Of a stretch of 64,000 nucleotides of DNA, positions 51,070 through 60,345 are shown piece by piece. The position numbers and the translations under genes are program-made. The number at the start of each line of letters is the position of its first letter. The stretch's first letter is position 1. This DNA is from Bradyrhizobium guangxiense (GTDB lineage: Bacteria > Pseudomonadota > Alphaproteobacteria > Rhizobiales > Xanthobacteraceae). The stretch lies in assembly GCF_004114915.1 (NCBI RefSeq), contig NZ_CP022219.1:4618501-4682500 (forward strand). The letters run 5' to 3'. Under the pieces are notes generated by a model. The model was not told the origin of the DNA. It saw only the letters and a list, made by a program, of their open reading frames with translations, and made no database searches.

Positions 51070-52764
51070 TCATTCGAACCAGGGCCATTCCGCGGGGCCT
51101 TCATGCGTAACGGCTCCGCCCGGCGCCTGCCCCACCAGCCGGGCATACTTTGCAAGCGCCCCTGCACGGTGACGCGGTGGACGCTGCTTCCAATCGCGGC
51201 GCCGCGCGGTCAGCTCATGTTCGTCAAGCAGGACATCCATTCGTCGATTGGCGGCATCGATCCGGATCCCGTCACCGTCGCGAACGAGTGCCAGCGGACC
51301 GCCGACAAATGCTTCGGGAGACACGTAACCGATGCACATGCCGCGGGTGGCGCCGGAGAACCGGCCATCGGTGATCAGCGCCACCTTTTCGCCCATGCCC
51401 TGCCCGTAGATCAGCGCGGTAACGCCGAGCATCTCACGCATGCCGGGACCACCGACCGGTCCCTCATTGCGGATCACGAGAACTTCGCCCGCCTTGTAAG
51501 TGCGATCCCGAACCGCTTTGACACAGGCTTCCTCATCTTCGAACACGCGCGCCACGCCTTCGAAGAACTGACTCTTCAAACCTGCGACCTTGATCACGGC
51601 GCCGTCGGGGCAGAGATTGCCCTTCAACACCGCCACGCCACCGTCAGGCATGATCGGTGCTCGAGACGCGTAGATCACTTCACCGTCCGGCGCGTTGGCC
51701 GTGCCGTATTCTTCAGCAAGCGTACGACCGGTGATGGTGATGCAGCTGCCTTCGATATGCCCACTCTGGATCAGCTCGCGGATCACCACGGCGGCGCCGC
51801 CGATGTCATAAACATCCTTCGCTGTGTACTTGCCTCCGGGGCGCAGATTGCCAATCAACGGCGTCCTTGCAAACACCTCACCGACGTCGCCGATCGTGAA
51901 CGCAATGCCGGCCTCGTTCGCGATCGCCGGCAGATGCAGCGCGGCGTTGGTCGAGCCTCCCGTCGCCGCAACAATCGCCGCGCCGTTCTCCAGGGATTTC
52001 CGCGTCACGATGTCGCGCGGTAACGGCCCGCCACGTTCCAGCATCTCCATGATCAGGCGGCCGGCGCGTCGCGAGATCTGGGCACGTTCGGCATAGACGC
52101 CGGGCACCATCGAGACGTTGGGCATGGTCAGGCCCATCGCTTCCGAGACCATGCCCATGGTGTTCGCGGTGAACTGACCCGCACATGCGCCGATCGTCGG
52201 CAGGCAGGCACGCTCGATCCGCTCGAGCGTGACGCCGTCGATCTCTCCGGTCATGAAGCTGCCGACAGCCTCATAGGAATCGAGCACCGTCAGCATACGC
52301 CCGTCAACGCGGCCCGGCAGCGAACTCCCGCCATAGATGAAGATGGAGGGCACGTTGCAGCGAACCATGCCCATCATCACGCCGGGAAGCGTCTTGTCGC
52401 ATCCGCCGTATCCGATCAACGCGTCGTAGGCGAGGCCATGGACAACGGCCTCGATCGAGTCGGCGATCAGTTCACGCGAAAACAGCGAGAACTTCATGCC
52501 CTCATGGTTCATGCTGATGCCGTCAGACACCGATACGGTCGAGAACTCCCGTGGCGTGCCGCCGGCCTCGTCAATCCCGGTTTTGGCCGCCGCCACCTGG
52601 AAGTCGTGGGTCATGTTGCAGGGTGTCTGCTCACCCTTCATGCTGACGACGCCCACCATCGGCTTGGCAATCGCAGCGTCGTCGAGCCCCATGGCACGCA
52701 TGAAGGCCCGGTGCGGGGCCCGGTCGAGGCCGTCTGTCGTGACTCGTGATCGTAGCTTCTTCAT
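51070..52764 (-). CDS. IlvD/Edd family dehydratase
   Basis: A 564-residue iron-sulfur dehydratase. Cluster ligands are C49 (QTPCNMT), C122 (GGCDKTLPG) and C194 ([12 protein letters not shown]). The catalytic serine region is [10 protein letters not shown]. Family length and motifs fit dihydroxy-acid dehydratase, but sugar-acid dehydratases share them. Its place between the binding protein and ATPase of an ABC operon, away from branched-chain biosynthesis genes, favours a catabolic hydroxy-acid substrate over housekeeping IlvD. That is inference. Confidence 0.87.
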   Translation of the reverse strand: MKKLRSRVTTDGLDRAPHRAFMRAMGLDDAAIAKPMVGVVSMKGEQTPCNMTHDFQVAAAKTGIDEAGGTPREFSTVSVSDGISMNHEGMKFSLFSRELIADSIEAVVHGLAYDALIGYGGCDKTLPGVMMGMVRCNVPSIFIYGGSSLPGRVDGRMLTVLDSYEAVGSFMTGEIDGVTLERIERACLPTIGACAGQFTANTMGMVSEAMGLTMPNVSMVPGVYAERAQISRRAGRLIMEMLERGGPLPRDIVTRKSLENGAAIVAATGGSTNAALHLPAIANEAGIAFTIGDVGEVFARTPLIGNLRPGGKYTAKDVYDIGGAAVVIRELIQSGHIEGSCITITGRTLAEEYGTANAPDGEVIYASRAPIMPDGGVAVLKGNLCPDGAVIKVAGLKSQFFEGVARVFEDEEACVKAVRDRTYKAGEVLVIRNEGPVGGPGMREMLGVTALIYGQGMGEKVALITDGRFSGATRGMCIGYVSPEAFVGGPLALVRDGDGIRIDAANRRMDVLLDEHELTARRRDWKQRPPRHRAGALAKYARLVGQAPGGAVTHEGPAEWPWFE

Positions 52765-52849
52765 GCACGCATTTTCTTCATGCAGCGGCCCGGATGCCGA
52801 GACGCCGCGAGATCCTTGGCCGATTGGGCCGGTTTATCCACTCGATCGC

Positions 52850-53833
52850 CTACTGCAGCGGAGCGACGATCGACGGGTGTTTGAACTGCGCGACATCCAG
52901 TTTCGGCAGCATTCCGGTCTCCGCGTAAATGTCCAGCATCTTCTGGATCGCCGGGAAGTTCGGCGCTGCGCCTGGATCACGGCCGAAATCATTGTCCTTG
53001 AGCAGATAGGTCTCGAGCACCGGGATAGGCGCCTTCAGCACTTCATTGACGACCTTGAGCGTCTCCTCGCGGTTTGCCAGCGCCTTCTTCATGCCCGACG
53101 TGATATCGCGGACATAGGCCTTGACCAGCTCCGGGTTCTTGTCCACGAAATCGGCGCGGCAGGCCTCCAGGATATGCACGATGTTCGGCATGGCCTCCGA
53201 TAGGGAGAACAGCTTCCTGGTGCCACCCTTGGCCTCCGCGCGGGCGGCAAACGGCTGGTTCATGTTGACGGCATCGACGCGGCCCTGGCGCAGCGCATCC
53301 TCGGAGACCGCAAAGCCGACCTCGACCAGTTTGATATCCTTGGCCGGATCGACACCGTTCTGCTTCAGAAGCAAATTGAACGGGCCCTGTGTGCCACCGC
53401 CGATCACGGAAATGCCGACCGTCTTGCCCTTGAGATCGGCAATTGACTTGATTGGCGAGTCATCCTTGACGGCCCAATACACCGAGAAGCCGCCAGGCTT
53501 CTCGAACACATGCTGCGCCACGATGTAGGCTTTGAGATTGCCGCCGACCACTCCGTTGGAGAGCGACAGCGGCGCCTGCGTCGCGCAGTCCAGTGCGCCG
53601 GCTGCCAGGGCCTGCGTCATCGGCGCGGTGCCCTGGAATTGGGTCCATTCGATGTTGTAGGTCTTCCCGATGCTCGGAAATTCAGCTGGGCGACGCATCA
53701 TCCAGTATTTGGACTCCTCGGCAGGGATCGTCCAGCCGACGCGGATCGTCTGCTGCGCCCATGACGAGCTTGCCCCCGCGCTCACGGCGGCTGCCGCCCC
53801 CAAAGCCAGGATCCATTTCGAAACGGTTCGCAT
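52850..53833 (-). CDS. ABC transporter substrate-binding protein (TauA/SsuA/NitT type)
   Basis: A 327-residue periplasmic receptor. ATG 53833 has GGAG nine bases ahead and begins a signal peptide (WILALGAAAAVSAGASSSWAQ). The mature protein opens TIRVGWTIPAEESKYWMM. It carries the family segments TQALAAGALDCATQAPLSLSN, IKSIADLKGKTVGISVIGGGTQG and GRVDAVNMNQPFAARAE. It is first in the operon that continues with the dehydratase, ATPase, two permeases and NicX-like enzyme. The ligand is unknown. Confidence 0.9.
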   Translation of the reverse strand: MRTVSKWILALGAAAAVSAGASSSWAQQTIRVGWTIPAEESKYWMMRRPAEFPSIGKTYNIEWTQFQGTAPMTQALAAGALDCATQAPLSLSNGVVGGNLKAYIVAQHVFEKPGGFSVYWAVKDDSPIKSIADLKGKTVGISVIGGGTQGPFNLLLKQNGVDPAKDIKLVEVGFAVSEDALRQGRVDAVNMNQPFAARAEAKGGTRKLFSLSEAMPNIVHILEACRADFVDKNPELVKAYVRDITSGMKKALANREETLKVVNEVLKAPIPVLETYLLKDNDFGRDPGAAPNFPAIQKMLDIYAETGMLPKLDVAQFKHPSIVAPLQ

Positions 53834-53999
53834 CGTGCCCACTCCGCTGCTCCGGCGCCGACCGGCGCCACCCAACCCGACCGCCGCAAATGTTTCATGG
53901 TTCAAACAATCAGGCAAGCCATGCGAGGCCGACGGTTTCGCCGCCTGATGCGCAATGTATGGTAAGGCGGCGCCGCGCTGCGACAGAAGGAGACAACCT

Positions 54000-54908
54000 A
54001 TGGCTGATGCGAGCAAGGCAAACCCGCAAAGCGCCGAGAGGCTCGGTTATCTCGGCCTCGGGCTGATGGGAACGCCGATGAGCCGGCGGCTGCTCAAGGC
54101 TGGCTATCAGGTGACGGTCTGGAACCGTTCGGAGGGCAAGGTGGCTCCGCTTGTCGAGGCCGGCGCCAGCCGTTCGCTCACGCCCCGCGATCTCCTGGCG
54201 AGCTCCGATATCGCCTTCATGTGCGTGACGGATGCGGCGGCGGTCGAGGAGGTCATCTTCGGACCCGACGGCCTGGCAGCAGCATCCGGCGCAGGCAAGC
54301 TTGTCGTCGATTTCTCGTCGATCCATCCCGACGCTGCACGCGACCTCGCCAAGCGACTAAAGGACACGAATGGTGCCGGCTGGATCGATGCACCGGTGTC
54401 CGGTGGGACGAAGGGTGCCGAGGAAGGCACGCTTGCGATCATGGCAGGAGGAGAAGCAGAGGATATCGAGCGTGTCCGACCTTACGTGCTGGCCATGGCG
54501 CGCAGGTTCACCCACATGGGCCCGATCGGCGCCGGCCAGACCACAAAACTCTGCAATCAGGTGATCGTCGGTTGCGCGATGGCTGTGCTGGCCGAAGCCA
54601 CGCGCCTCGCCGTCAACGCCGGAATTGATGCCAACCGCCTGCCCGAAGCGCTCGCCGGCGGCTTTGCGGATTCCATTCCGCTTCAGCTCTTCGTCCCGCG
54701 GATGGCGCAAGGCATTCACTCACCACCGCTGGGTCACATTGCCACGATGCTCAAGGATCTCGATACGGTTGCTGACGTCGCGCAGGCGACGTCAACGCCG
54801 GTGCCGATGGCCTCGCTCGCGGGACAATTATTCAGGCTGGCGAAGGCCGCACGCGGAGCTGAAGCGGACGCGCTGGAGATCTACAAGCTTTCAGCGGAAA
54901 CGCCCTAG
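54000..54908 (+). CDS. 3-hydroxyisobutyrate dehydrogenase family NAD(P)-dependent oxidoreductase
   Basis: A 302-residue beta-hydroxyacid dehydrogenase. The Rossmann motif is LGYLGLGLMGTPMSRRLL, the substrate-binding DAPVSGGTKGAEEGTLAIMAGG is near residue 125, and the catalytic lysine lies in GAGQTTKLCNQ. Start 54000 is fixed by AAGGAG upstream. It is divergent from the ABC operon across 166 bp, so it probably acts on the same imported compound or its product. Tartronate semialdehyde-type and hydroxyisobutyrate-type substrates are both possible. Confidence 0.88.
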   Translation: MADASKANPQSAERLGYLGLGLMGTPMSRRLLKAGYQVTVWNRSEGKVAPLVEAGASRSLTPRDLLASSDIAFMCVTDAAAVEEVIFGPDGLAAASGAGKLVVDFSSIHPDAARDLAKRLKDTNGAGWIDAPVSGGTKGAEEGTLAIMAGGEAEDIERVRPYVLAMARRFTHMGPIGAGQTTKLCNQVIVGCAMAVLAEATRLAVNAGIDANRLPEALAGGFADSIPLQLFVPRMAQGIHSPPLGHIATMLKDLDTVADVAQATSTPVPMASLAGQLFRLAKAARGAEADALEIYKLSAETP

Positions 54909-54930
54909 GCTGTCAAAGCGCAAGAGCACG

Positions 54931-55488
54931 CTACTTTTTGCGCTCATGGTCCGCGAGAAATCGACCGAACGCACCCCGCGCGAACAGCAGCGGCTCCGTC
55001 GCGTTGTAGGTATAGGCCTCGACCGCGCCGAGAAAGATGACGTGGTCGCCGCCATAATAGCGATTCACCGAGCGGCATTGGAAATTGGCGACGCTCTCAG
55101 CAAGCACCGGCGCCTGGCCGAGGCCCGGCGCCCAATCAACGCCGGTGAACTTGTCATCCGAGGACTTCGCGAATTTGCTCGCGAGCGCCTGCTGCGAAGC
55201 GCCAAGCACGTTGACGGTGAAATGGCTGGCGTTCTGGAAGACAGTCAAGCTCGACGAGTAAACGACCAAGCTCCACAGCACCAGCGGCGGATTTAACGAA
55301 ACGGAGGCGAACGAATTGCAGGTCAGGCCGTAGGGCTTGCCGTCAGGCGCTGCGGCCGTGATGATCGTCACGCCGGTTGCGTAGGTTCCGAGCGCGTTGC
55401 GGAAGTCGCGAGGATCGATCGACGAATTGTCGCTCGCGAGTTCATTGGCTGGATCGGGACCGGCTGGGCGCTGCGGCAGATCATTCAT
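54931..55488 (-). CDS. Flavin reductase (HpaC-like) component
   Basis: A 185-residue FMN-binding split-barrel protein: FRNALGTYATGVTIITAAAPDGKPYGLTCNSFASVSLNPPLVLWSL is the standard opening of NAD(P)H:flavin reductases serving two-component monooxygenases, and GDHVIFLGAVEAY closes the domain. It supplies reduced flavin to the oxygenase encoded 9 bp upstream on the same strand. The substrate is set by the oxygenase. Confidence 0.88.
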   Translation of the reverse strand: MNDLPQRPAGPDPANELASDNSSIDPRDFRNALGTYATGVTIITAAAPDGKPYGLTCNSFASVSLNPPLVLWSLVVYSSSLTVFQNASHFTVNVLGASQQALASKFAKSSDDKFTGVDWAPGLGQAPVLAESVANFQCRSVNRYYGGDHVIFLGAVEAYTYNATEPLLFARGAFGRFLADHERKK

Positions 55489-55497
55489 CAGCCGGCC

Positions 55498-56727
55498 TCA
55501 CAGCGTGAGATTTTCGGACGGCAGGCCCAGTACCACGCGTCCATAGTTGGTCCCGGCCGCATCGAAGTTGAACGCGAGATGCGAGTTGATCGCGTGGGCA
55601 TCGCGGAACTGCCGCTGCAACGCGCCGGTCGTGAACAGGCCGCGCGCGCCGCTCGCCGCAAACAGCATCGAGACCGCGTCTGTACACAAGTTCACTGAAA
55701 ACGATCCATCGCGCCGATATCGGGTTTTGGTCGCCATGTCGGGAATGCGCCCGCGCCGCGCCTCTTCCATGGCATCGAGGCATGCCGACCGCATGATCAG
55801 GCGTGCGGCGTCGATCTTCGCCGAGGCCTCCGCGATCTTGATCTGAGTGCTTTGAAAATCACTCAGCTTGGCGCGGTTATAGGTCGAAATACGATGACGT
55901 GCGACCTCCGTATAGTCGTCGAGACATGCCTGCGCATTCCCCAGCGCGACACCGGAGAGGACGTAGGGAAACAGCGAGAACACGGGGAGCGCGTATAGAG
56001 GATTTGGATTGACCTTGCTTCCTGGCGTCGGGCCGCCGGAGAGATCACCAACAGCGATCGTCATGTGGTCAGCCACGAAGGCATCCCTGACCTCGACGTC
56101 GCAAGATCCGGTTCCGCGCAACCCCGCGACATTCCAGGTATCCAGCACCTTGTAATCGCCCTTGGGCAGCAGAAAGATCCGATACTCGATGCCGTCCGCC
56201 TCGTCTTCGGAATAGACCACGCTTGCCAGCATGTTCCATTCACAGGAGGCAACTCCAGACGAGAACGGCCAGCTGCCGCGCAGCTGGTATCCGCCGTCGA
56301 CTTTCGTAGCGCGCCCGGCAGGAAAGATGAACGAAGAGGCGATCAGCGCGTCGGCATCACGGCCCCAGACCAGATCCTGTGCCTTCGGCTCGAACATGCC
56401 GAGCATCCAGTGATGGCTCGCCAGATTCGCGAGATTCCAGGCCACCGACGCATCCGCTTGTCCGAGCAGCTCGGCGCAGTCAACGAGAGCGACATAGTCC
56501 AGCTCGGCGCCGCCGATCCGCGCCGGCTGGAGCATTCGGAATAGGCCGCTGTCGTGGAGATCCTTCTCGGTTTCCGACGGGAGATGCCGCAGCTCCTCCG
56601 TTCGTACCGCCCGCTCTCGTAGTCCCGGCACGAGGGCCCGGGCCTTCGCGATCATTGCCGCATAGGCACGTTCGCCGGCGTCCGGCTCCGTGGACTGACC
56701 CATGCTCGGCTTTCGACCAGGCGCCAT
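55498..56727 (-). CDS. Flavin-dependent monooxygenase with acyl-CoA dehydrogenase fold (two-component type)
   Basis: A 409-residue protein of the acyl-CoA dehydrogenase fold, of the HsaA/DszC/HpaH-like oxygenase type rather than a CoA oxidiser. The N-terminal helical domain has LHDSGLFRMLQPARIGGAELDY. The middle has GSWPFSSGVASCEWNMLASVV and GTWNVAGLRGTGSCDVEV-like DTWNVAGLRGTGSCDVEVRDAFVADH. The C-terminus has ALQRQFRDAHAINSHLAFNFDAAG. With the flavin reductase 9 bp downstream it forms a complete FMNH2-dependent hydroxylase. The substrate is unknown, possibly a phenol or heterocycle. Confidence 0.87.
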   Translation of the reverse strand: MAPGRKPSMGQSTEPDAGERAYAAMIAKARALVPGLRERAVRTEELRHLPSETEKDLHDSGLFRMLQPARIGGAELDYVALVDCAELLGQADASVAWNLANLASHHWMLGMFEPKAQDLVWGRDADALIASSFIFPAGRATKVDGGYQLRGSWPFSSGVASCEWNMLASVVYSEDEADGIEYRIFLLPKGDYKVLDTWNVAGLRGTGSCDVEVRDAFVADHMTIAVGDLSGGPTPGSKVNPNPLYALPVFSLFPYVLSGVALGNAQACLDDYTEVARHRISTYNRAKLSDFQSTQIKIAEASAKIDAARLIMRSACLDAMEEARRGRIPDMATKTRYRRDGSFSVNLCTDAVSMLFAASGARGLFTTGALQRQFRDAHAINSHLAFNFDAAGTNYGRVVLGLPSENLTL

Positions 56728-56829
56728 TCGTGTCCCTCACGTTCGCATATTTATGCGGCCGACGCTTCACCAAATCAAGCCAATGCAGCCGGCATGGATT
56801 TCGCACGTGGGCGGACTGACCGCGCGGGC

Positions 56830-58095
56830 CTAGCTCGTCGAGGGTTTGCCGGCGCCGAAGACCCCCTTCTGGGTCAATTCCGTGATCCGACTCTCGTCAC
56901 AACCGAGCAAATTGCGCAAGACGTTCTCGGTATGCTCGCCCAACAGCGGCGCCGCAATGGGATCGACAGCGCCGGTCAGGCTCATGGTGATCGGCGGCTC
57001 GATGTTGGGCACCCATTCCGCTGTCGGGTGCGGAATCCGGTTCAACCGATGGCGCTCGCGGGCTTCGGGCGCGTTGAACCCCTCCTCGACCGTCCGGAGA
57101 TAGCCGACCGGAATATTGGCCAGCTTCATCTTCGCCATCCAGTTCTCGAGCGTATCGCTGGCAAAGACTTCAGCAATGGCCGCGCGCAAGAGCTCCTTGT
57201 TCTCGGAACGGGCCTTGCGCGTCGCAAACTGCGGATCGGTGATGAGATCCGGCCGGTTCAGCACCTCGACCACGAGCCGGCGATAGAGCCGATCGTTGGC
57301 GCAAGCCATGTAAAGCGGCCCGTCGGAGGCCTCGTAGACGCCAACGGTGGGAGATCCGCTCGGCGAATTGCCGAACCGGCCGGGGTTTTCGCCGTTGATG
57401 AGATAGGCCATGCCGAAGAAACCGGTCATGCCCATTGCGATGTCGAACAACGCGACTTCGACATGTTGCCCGCGGCGGAGCCGGTCCCGCGCCAGCAGCG
57501 CCAACAATATGGCGTTGCAGGCAGACATCCCCGTCGCCATGTCCACTATGGGCGGGCCGGTACGAACCGCCGGGCCGTCGGCAAATCCGTTGAGCGACAT
57601 AAAACCGCTCTCCGCCTGCGTGATGGGATCGAAGCCGGGGCGCGAGGCGAACGGTCCGGAGCGCCCGTAGGCGGAGATCGAGCAATAGACCAGCCGTGGA
57701 TTGAGGGGCGCCACCGTCTCATAGTCGAGTCCGAACTTCTTCATGACCCCGCTCGAGAAATTCTCCACGACCACATCCGCCTTGCGGATCAGATCCAGCG
57801 CGATCTCGCGGGCTTCCGGGACGGAAAGATCGAGCGCAATGCCTTGCTTGTTGCGATTGAGGCTGAGATAGGCGGCGCTTTCGCCACCGATTTCGGCGTG
57901 CTCATAGGCGCGGGTGTCGTCGCCGCCGTCGGGATTCTCGATCTTGATGACATGCGCGCCAAAGTCGGCGAGTGTCTGCGTGCAGGCCGGCCCGGCGACG
58001 ACACGCGTGAAATCGATGACCAGCAGACCATCGAGCGCAGTCGGCCCTCCCGTCGCCCGCGACGAACGTTCCGGCAATTGAGGCTTGTTGGGCAT
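56830..58095 (-). CDS. CaiB/BaiF family CoA transferase
   Basis: A 421-residue type III CoA transferase. The opening LDGLLVIDFTRVVAGPACTQTLADFGAHVIKIENPDGGDDTR, the LNRNKQGIALDLS segment, the catalytic aspartate in GPPIVDMATGM and the GYLRTVEEGF region are all typical. It moves CoA between carboxylic acids without ATP. It lies 102 bp upstream of the two-component monooxygenase on the same strand, so it may activate the acid handled by that system. The pair of acids is unknown. Confidence 0.9.
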   Translation of the reverse strand: MPNKPQLPERSSRATGGPTALDGLLVIDFTRVVAGPACTQTLADFGAHVIKIENPDGGDDTRAYEHAEIGGESAAYLSLNRNKQGIALDLSVPEAREIALDLIRKADVVVENFSSGVMKKFGLDYETVAPLNPRLVYCSISAYGRSGPFASRPGFDPITQAESGFMSLNGFADGPAVRTGPPIVDMATGMSACNAILLALLARDRLRRGQHVEVALFDIAMGMTGFFGMAYLINGENPGRFGNSPSGSPTVGVYEASDGPLYMACANDRLYRRLVVEVLNRPDLITDPQFATRKARSENKELLRAAIAEVFASDTLENWMAKMKLANIPVGYLRTVEEGFNAPEARERHRLNRIPHPTAEWVPNIEPPITMSLTGAVDPIAAPLLGEHTENVLRNLLGCDESRITELTQKGVFGAGKPSTS

Positions 58096-58198
58096 CGATG
58101 GTTCTCCCTTACATCGGCTTATGGCCGCCGAATTTCCTGCAAGAGCATGCTTAAAGCCTGACGCTGCCCACTTCGCAAGTGTTTCACCCGCATGCCTC

Positions 58199-58244
58199 TA
58201 AAACGCAAGAGAAGCCCGGCAACCGTCGGGCTGCCGGGCTTCTC
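58199..58244 (-). terminator. Intrinsic terminator-like hairpin
   Basis: A perfect 13-base stem GAGAAGCCCGGCA / TGCCGGGCTTCTC at 58209-58244 with a 10-base loop. On the minus strand it is followed by TTGCGTTTTAG. It would end transcripts coming from the GNAT and terminase genes. Confidence 0.6.
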
Positions 58245-58329
58245 GCCATCCTGCGCATATGGGCTGCGCCACGCCTCTGATGAGCCATTTCATGCCACGT
58301 TCCACGTCGCGGGAAACGCTCCCCAGCGC

Positions 58330-58758
58330 TCAGCGCAGCCACTTTCTCCAGTAAAGTGTATGCGACCAGGCCCAAGGTACCTCGGGCTCATAGAGCCGAT
58401 AACCTGCCTGAATGAAGTTATTGGCAGACACGGGATTGTCCGTCGTATCCGAAACGACACTGTCCCATCCGACGCGCCGCCCCCTCGCTTCGATCGCTCG
58501 CATCAGCCTGATTTGCAGCCCGCGCCCCCAATGCCGGCGCAAGACACCAACCCTGGAGAAGTAACCGCTGTTTCGTACATGCGTCGATGGCACAACCCCG
58601 GCAAAGGCGACCGCGTCATCGCCGTGATAGGCCAGCCACCACGCTCCAAGCTCGAACTGGGGCATTGCCGCAGCATCGAAGAACGTCAGCTGGTGCAGAT
58701 CGGCCAAGGTGTCGGCGACGTCTTCGTCAGACGCATCGACGATACGAATTCTGTACAT
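58330..58758 (-). CDS. GNAT family N-acetyltransferase
   Basis: A 142-residue acetyltransferase-fold protein: VRNSGYFSRVGVLRRHWGRGLQIRLMRAIEARG contains the acetyl-CoA loop (R-x-x-W-G-R-G-L), and NPVSANNFIQAGYRLYEP closes the fold. ATG 58758 is preferred to a TTG eight codons earlier. It lies next to terminase remnants and upstream of a terminator-like hairpin, so it may be a prophage-carried accessory gene. The substrate is unknown. Confidence 0.78.
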   Translation of the reverse strand: MYRIRIVDASDEDVADTLADLHQLTFFDAAAMPQFELGAWWLAYHGDDAVAFAGVVPSTHVRNSGYFSRVGVLRRHWGRGLQIRLMRAIEARGRRVGWDSVVSDTTDNPVSANNFIQAGYRLYEPEVPWAWSHTLYWRKWLR

Positions 58759-58821
58759 GCCATACCCATTGGCGACGGACAACTCATTCCATCGTGCGGT
58801 GACGTCGCCGCCGAAAACGTC

Positions 58822-59784
58822 TCACTTGCCCAGCGCGACCTTGACGCCTAGCCAAACGGCCCCCATCAATCCCGTGGCGACCACAGTAATCACGGCCTTG
58901 AACGTATAACTCTGCGCCTGTTCCACGCTTTTCCGCCAGCGCCGCAGATGCTGAAAGTCAGCTCTGAGCTCGCTGCCGACCCACTGCACGATCCACATCG
59001 TGAAGGCATCCGCCGCAGCGCCCGCGCCACCGATGTCGATGAAGGCGCGGAGCGGCAGGAGAGGATCGGCCGAGACTTTTCCGATCCGCCCCCCGGCACG
59101 CGCCTCCGATAGCAGCGAAGCGAAATAGGCGCCCTCGAAAGCGCGGGCATATTCGCCCTCCCAGATGTGATCGTAGCGCTCGGGGTAGAGCTTCTGATCC
59201 AGCAGCCGTTCCTCCCCAAGCACGTCCGGAAACCAGGGATTGTCGCGCCAGTTCGCCTTGACCACCACAGATCCCTCGGGCTTGCGCCCGCGCAGAAAGT
59301 CGTCGATTGCATCGCTCTTGCGTCGCGGATTCCAGCTCGCCCAGAGCTCTGAATCCTTGGCACGGATCGTCGGCCGCAGCAGTGCGAGGCTGCGCGCGCT
59401 CAAGGATTGCGCCTCGTCGATCCAGGCGATGCGAAACCCCTCCAGAGACTTGATCGAGTCGGCCGTGTGGTCCTGAAGGCCGCGGAAGATGATGAGCCCG
59501 TCACCGGGCGTCTCGATCTTGTCGCTGAACAGCTTGAAACCGTGGCCGAGGCCCAGGCTTGCGATCTTGCCCTCGATCAGACGCTTCGACGATTGCGCCA
59601 GCGTCCGCTGCGCCTCGCGAATGCAGACCGCGAGCGTGCCGCGCTCGGCCTGGCAGGTCTCGACAAGAAGCTCGCCGAAGAAATGCGATTTGCCCGAGCC
59701 GCGTCCGCCGTAAACGCCCTTGTAGCGCGCAGGTTTCAGCAGCGGCTCGAAGATCTTCGCCGTCGGAATTTTCAGGATGGACAA
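58822..59784 (-). CDS. Truncated phage terminase large subunit with foreign membrane-helix tail
   Basis: About 320 residues. The ATPase domain of a PBSX-type large terminase is clear: Walker A GGRGSGKS at 26-33, Walker B IAWIDEAQ near 118, and the coupling region RPTIRAKDSELWASWNPRRKSD. The nuclease domain starts (FIDIGGAGAAADAF) but stops after about 275 residues, where intact relatives run past 400. The last 45 residues (RWRKSVEQAQSYTFKAVITVVATGLMGAVWLGVKVALGK) look like the end of a small one-helix phage protein. This suggests an in-frame deletion that fused two genes. A TTG start at 59784 is assumed; the frame is open further to 59844. Confidence 0.7.
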   Translation of the reverse strand: MSILKIPTAKIFEPLLKPARYKGVYGGRGSGKSHFFGELLVETCQAERGTLAVCIREAQRTLAQSSKRLIEGKIASLGLGHGFKLFSDKIETPGDGLIIFRGLQDHTADSIKSLEGFRIAWIDEAQSLSARSLALLRPTIRAKDSELWASWNPRRKSDAIDDFLRGRKPEGSVVVKANWRDNPWFPDVLGEERLLDQKLYPERYDHIWEGEYARAFEGAYFASLLSEARAGGRIGKVSADPLLPLRAFIDIGGAGAAADAFTMWIVQWVGSELRADFQHLRRWRKSVEQAQSYTFKAVITVVATGLMGAVWLGVKVALGK

Positions 59785-59879
59785 TGGATGCGCTCGCTCG
59801 CCCTGGGTGCAGCGCACCTGCCCTGGGCAACGCCGGTCCAGCAAGCAGACCAGGAACTGAGGAAAGCATCATCGAGACG

Positions 59880-59965
59880 ACAAACCCGCGACCGATCGCT
59901 CGGCGCAGGCTGAACCAACTCGTCTTGATGATGCTACTATGCCGGTGTTTTGCCCGACGGGTCAA
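59880..59965. repeat. Interspersed hairpin repeat, copy 1
   Basis: Core ATGCCGGTGTTTTGCCCGACGGGTCAA at the right end, with a degenerate GC stem (CCCGCGACCGATCGCTCGGCGCAGGC) at the left. It is related to copies at 60661, 61537 and 63309. Its right end overlaps the stop of the small-subunit-like gene. Confidence 0.75.
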
Positions 59966-60345
59966 CGATCAATCGAGACGGGATTGAAATCGAGATCTCC
60001 GCCGCCCCAAGCGTCGTGAACGACGTCGGTGCTGTTCGAGCTCCCCGGATGCACGATGATGCGTTCGATCCGGTGAACCAATTCCAGCAATCCGTCTTCG
60101 CCGTTCTCGACCGACTGTGCGGCCTTGCCCCAGCCGCGATCGAGGATGGCGTTGGCAGCGGAGACGCGGGCCGCCGGCGTTGCGTCCTCGCTGCGCATGA
60201 CGCCGACGAGCACCCTGATGGCCGTTCTGGTGTGGCTGCGCGCGAGCGAGCGAATCTCGGTCAGGGTGCGCGCCCTCGACGTCTTTCTCGCGACGGGCAA
60301 GCGGGCCGGCTCGCGTTCGAGCACGCATTCGATCTCCTCACTCAA
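59962..60345 (-). CDS. Putative phage terminase small-subunit-like protein
   Basis: A 127-residue basic helical protein, with KTSRARTLTEIRSLARSHTRTAIRVLVGVMRSEDATPAARVSAANAILDRGWGKAAQ suggesting a helix-turn-helix or small-terminase role. Its position directly before the large terminase supports this. A TTG start at 60345 overlaps the upstream peptide stop (TTGA) and has GGGAG upstream; a GTG at 60360 is the alternative. The function is inferred mainly from gene order. Confidence 0.6.
   Translation of the reverse strand: MSEEIECVLEREPARLPVARKTSRARTLTEIRSLARSHTRTAIRVLVGVMRSEDATPAARVSAANAILDRGWGKAAQSVENGEDGLLELVHRIERIIVHPGSSNSTDVVHDAWGGGDLDFNPVSIDR

Noticed and set aside
53891..53908. TGTTT...AAACA inverted pair before the ABC binding-protein gene
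   Set aside because: Only 5-base arms with an asymmetric centre; too weak to call an operator without a regulator nearby.
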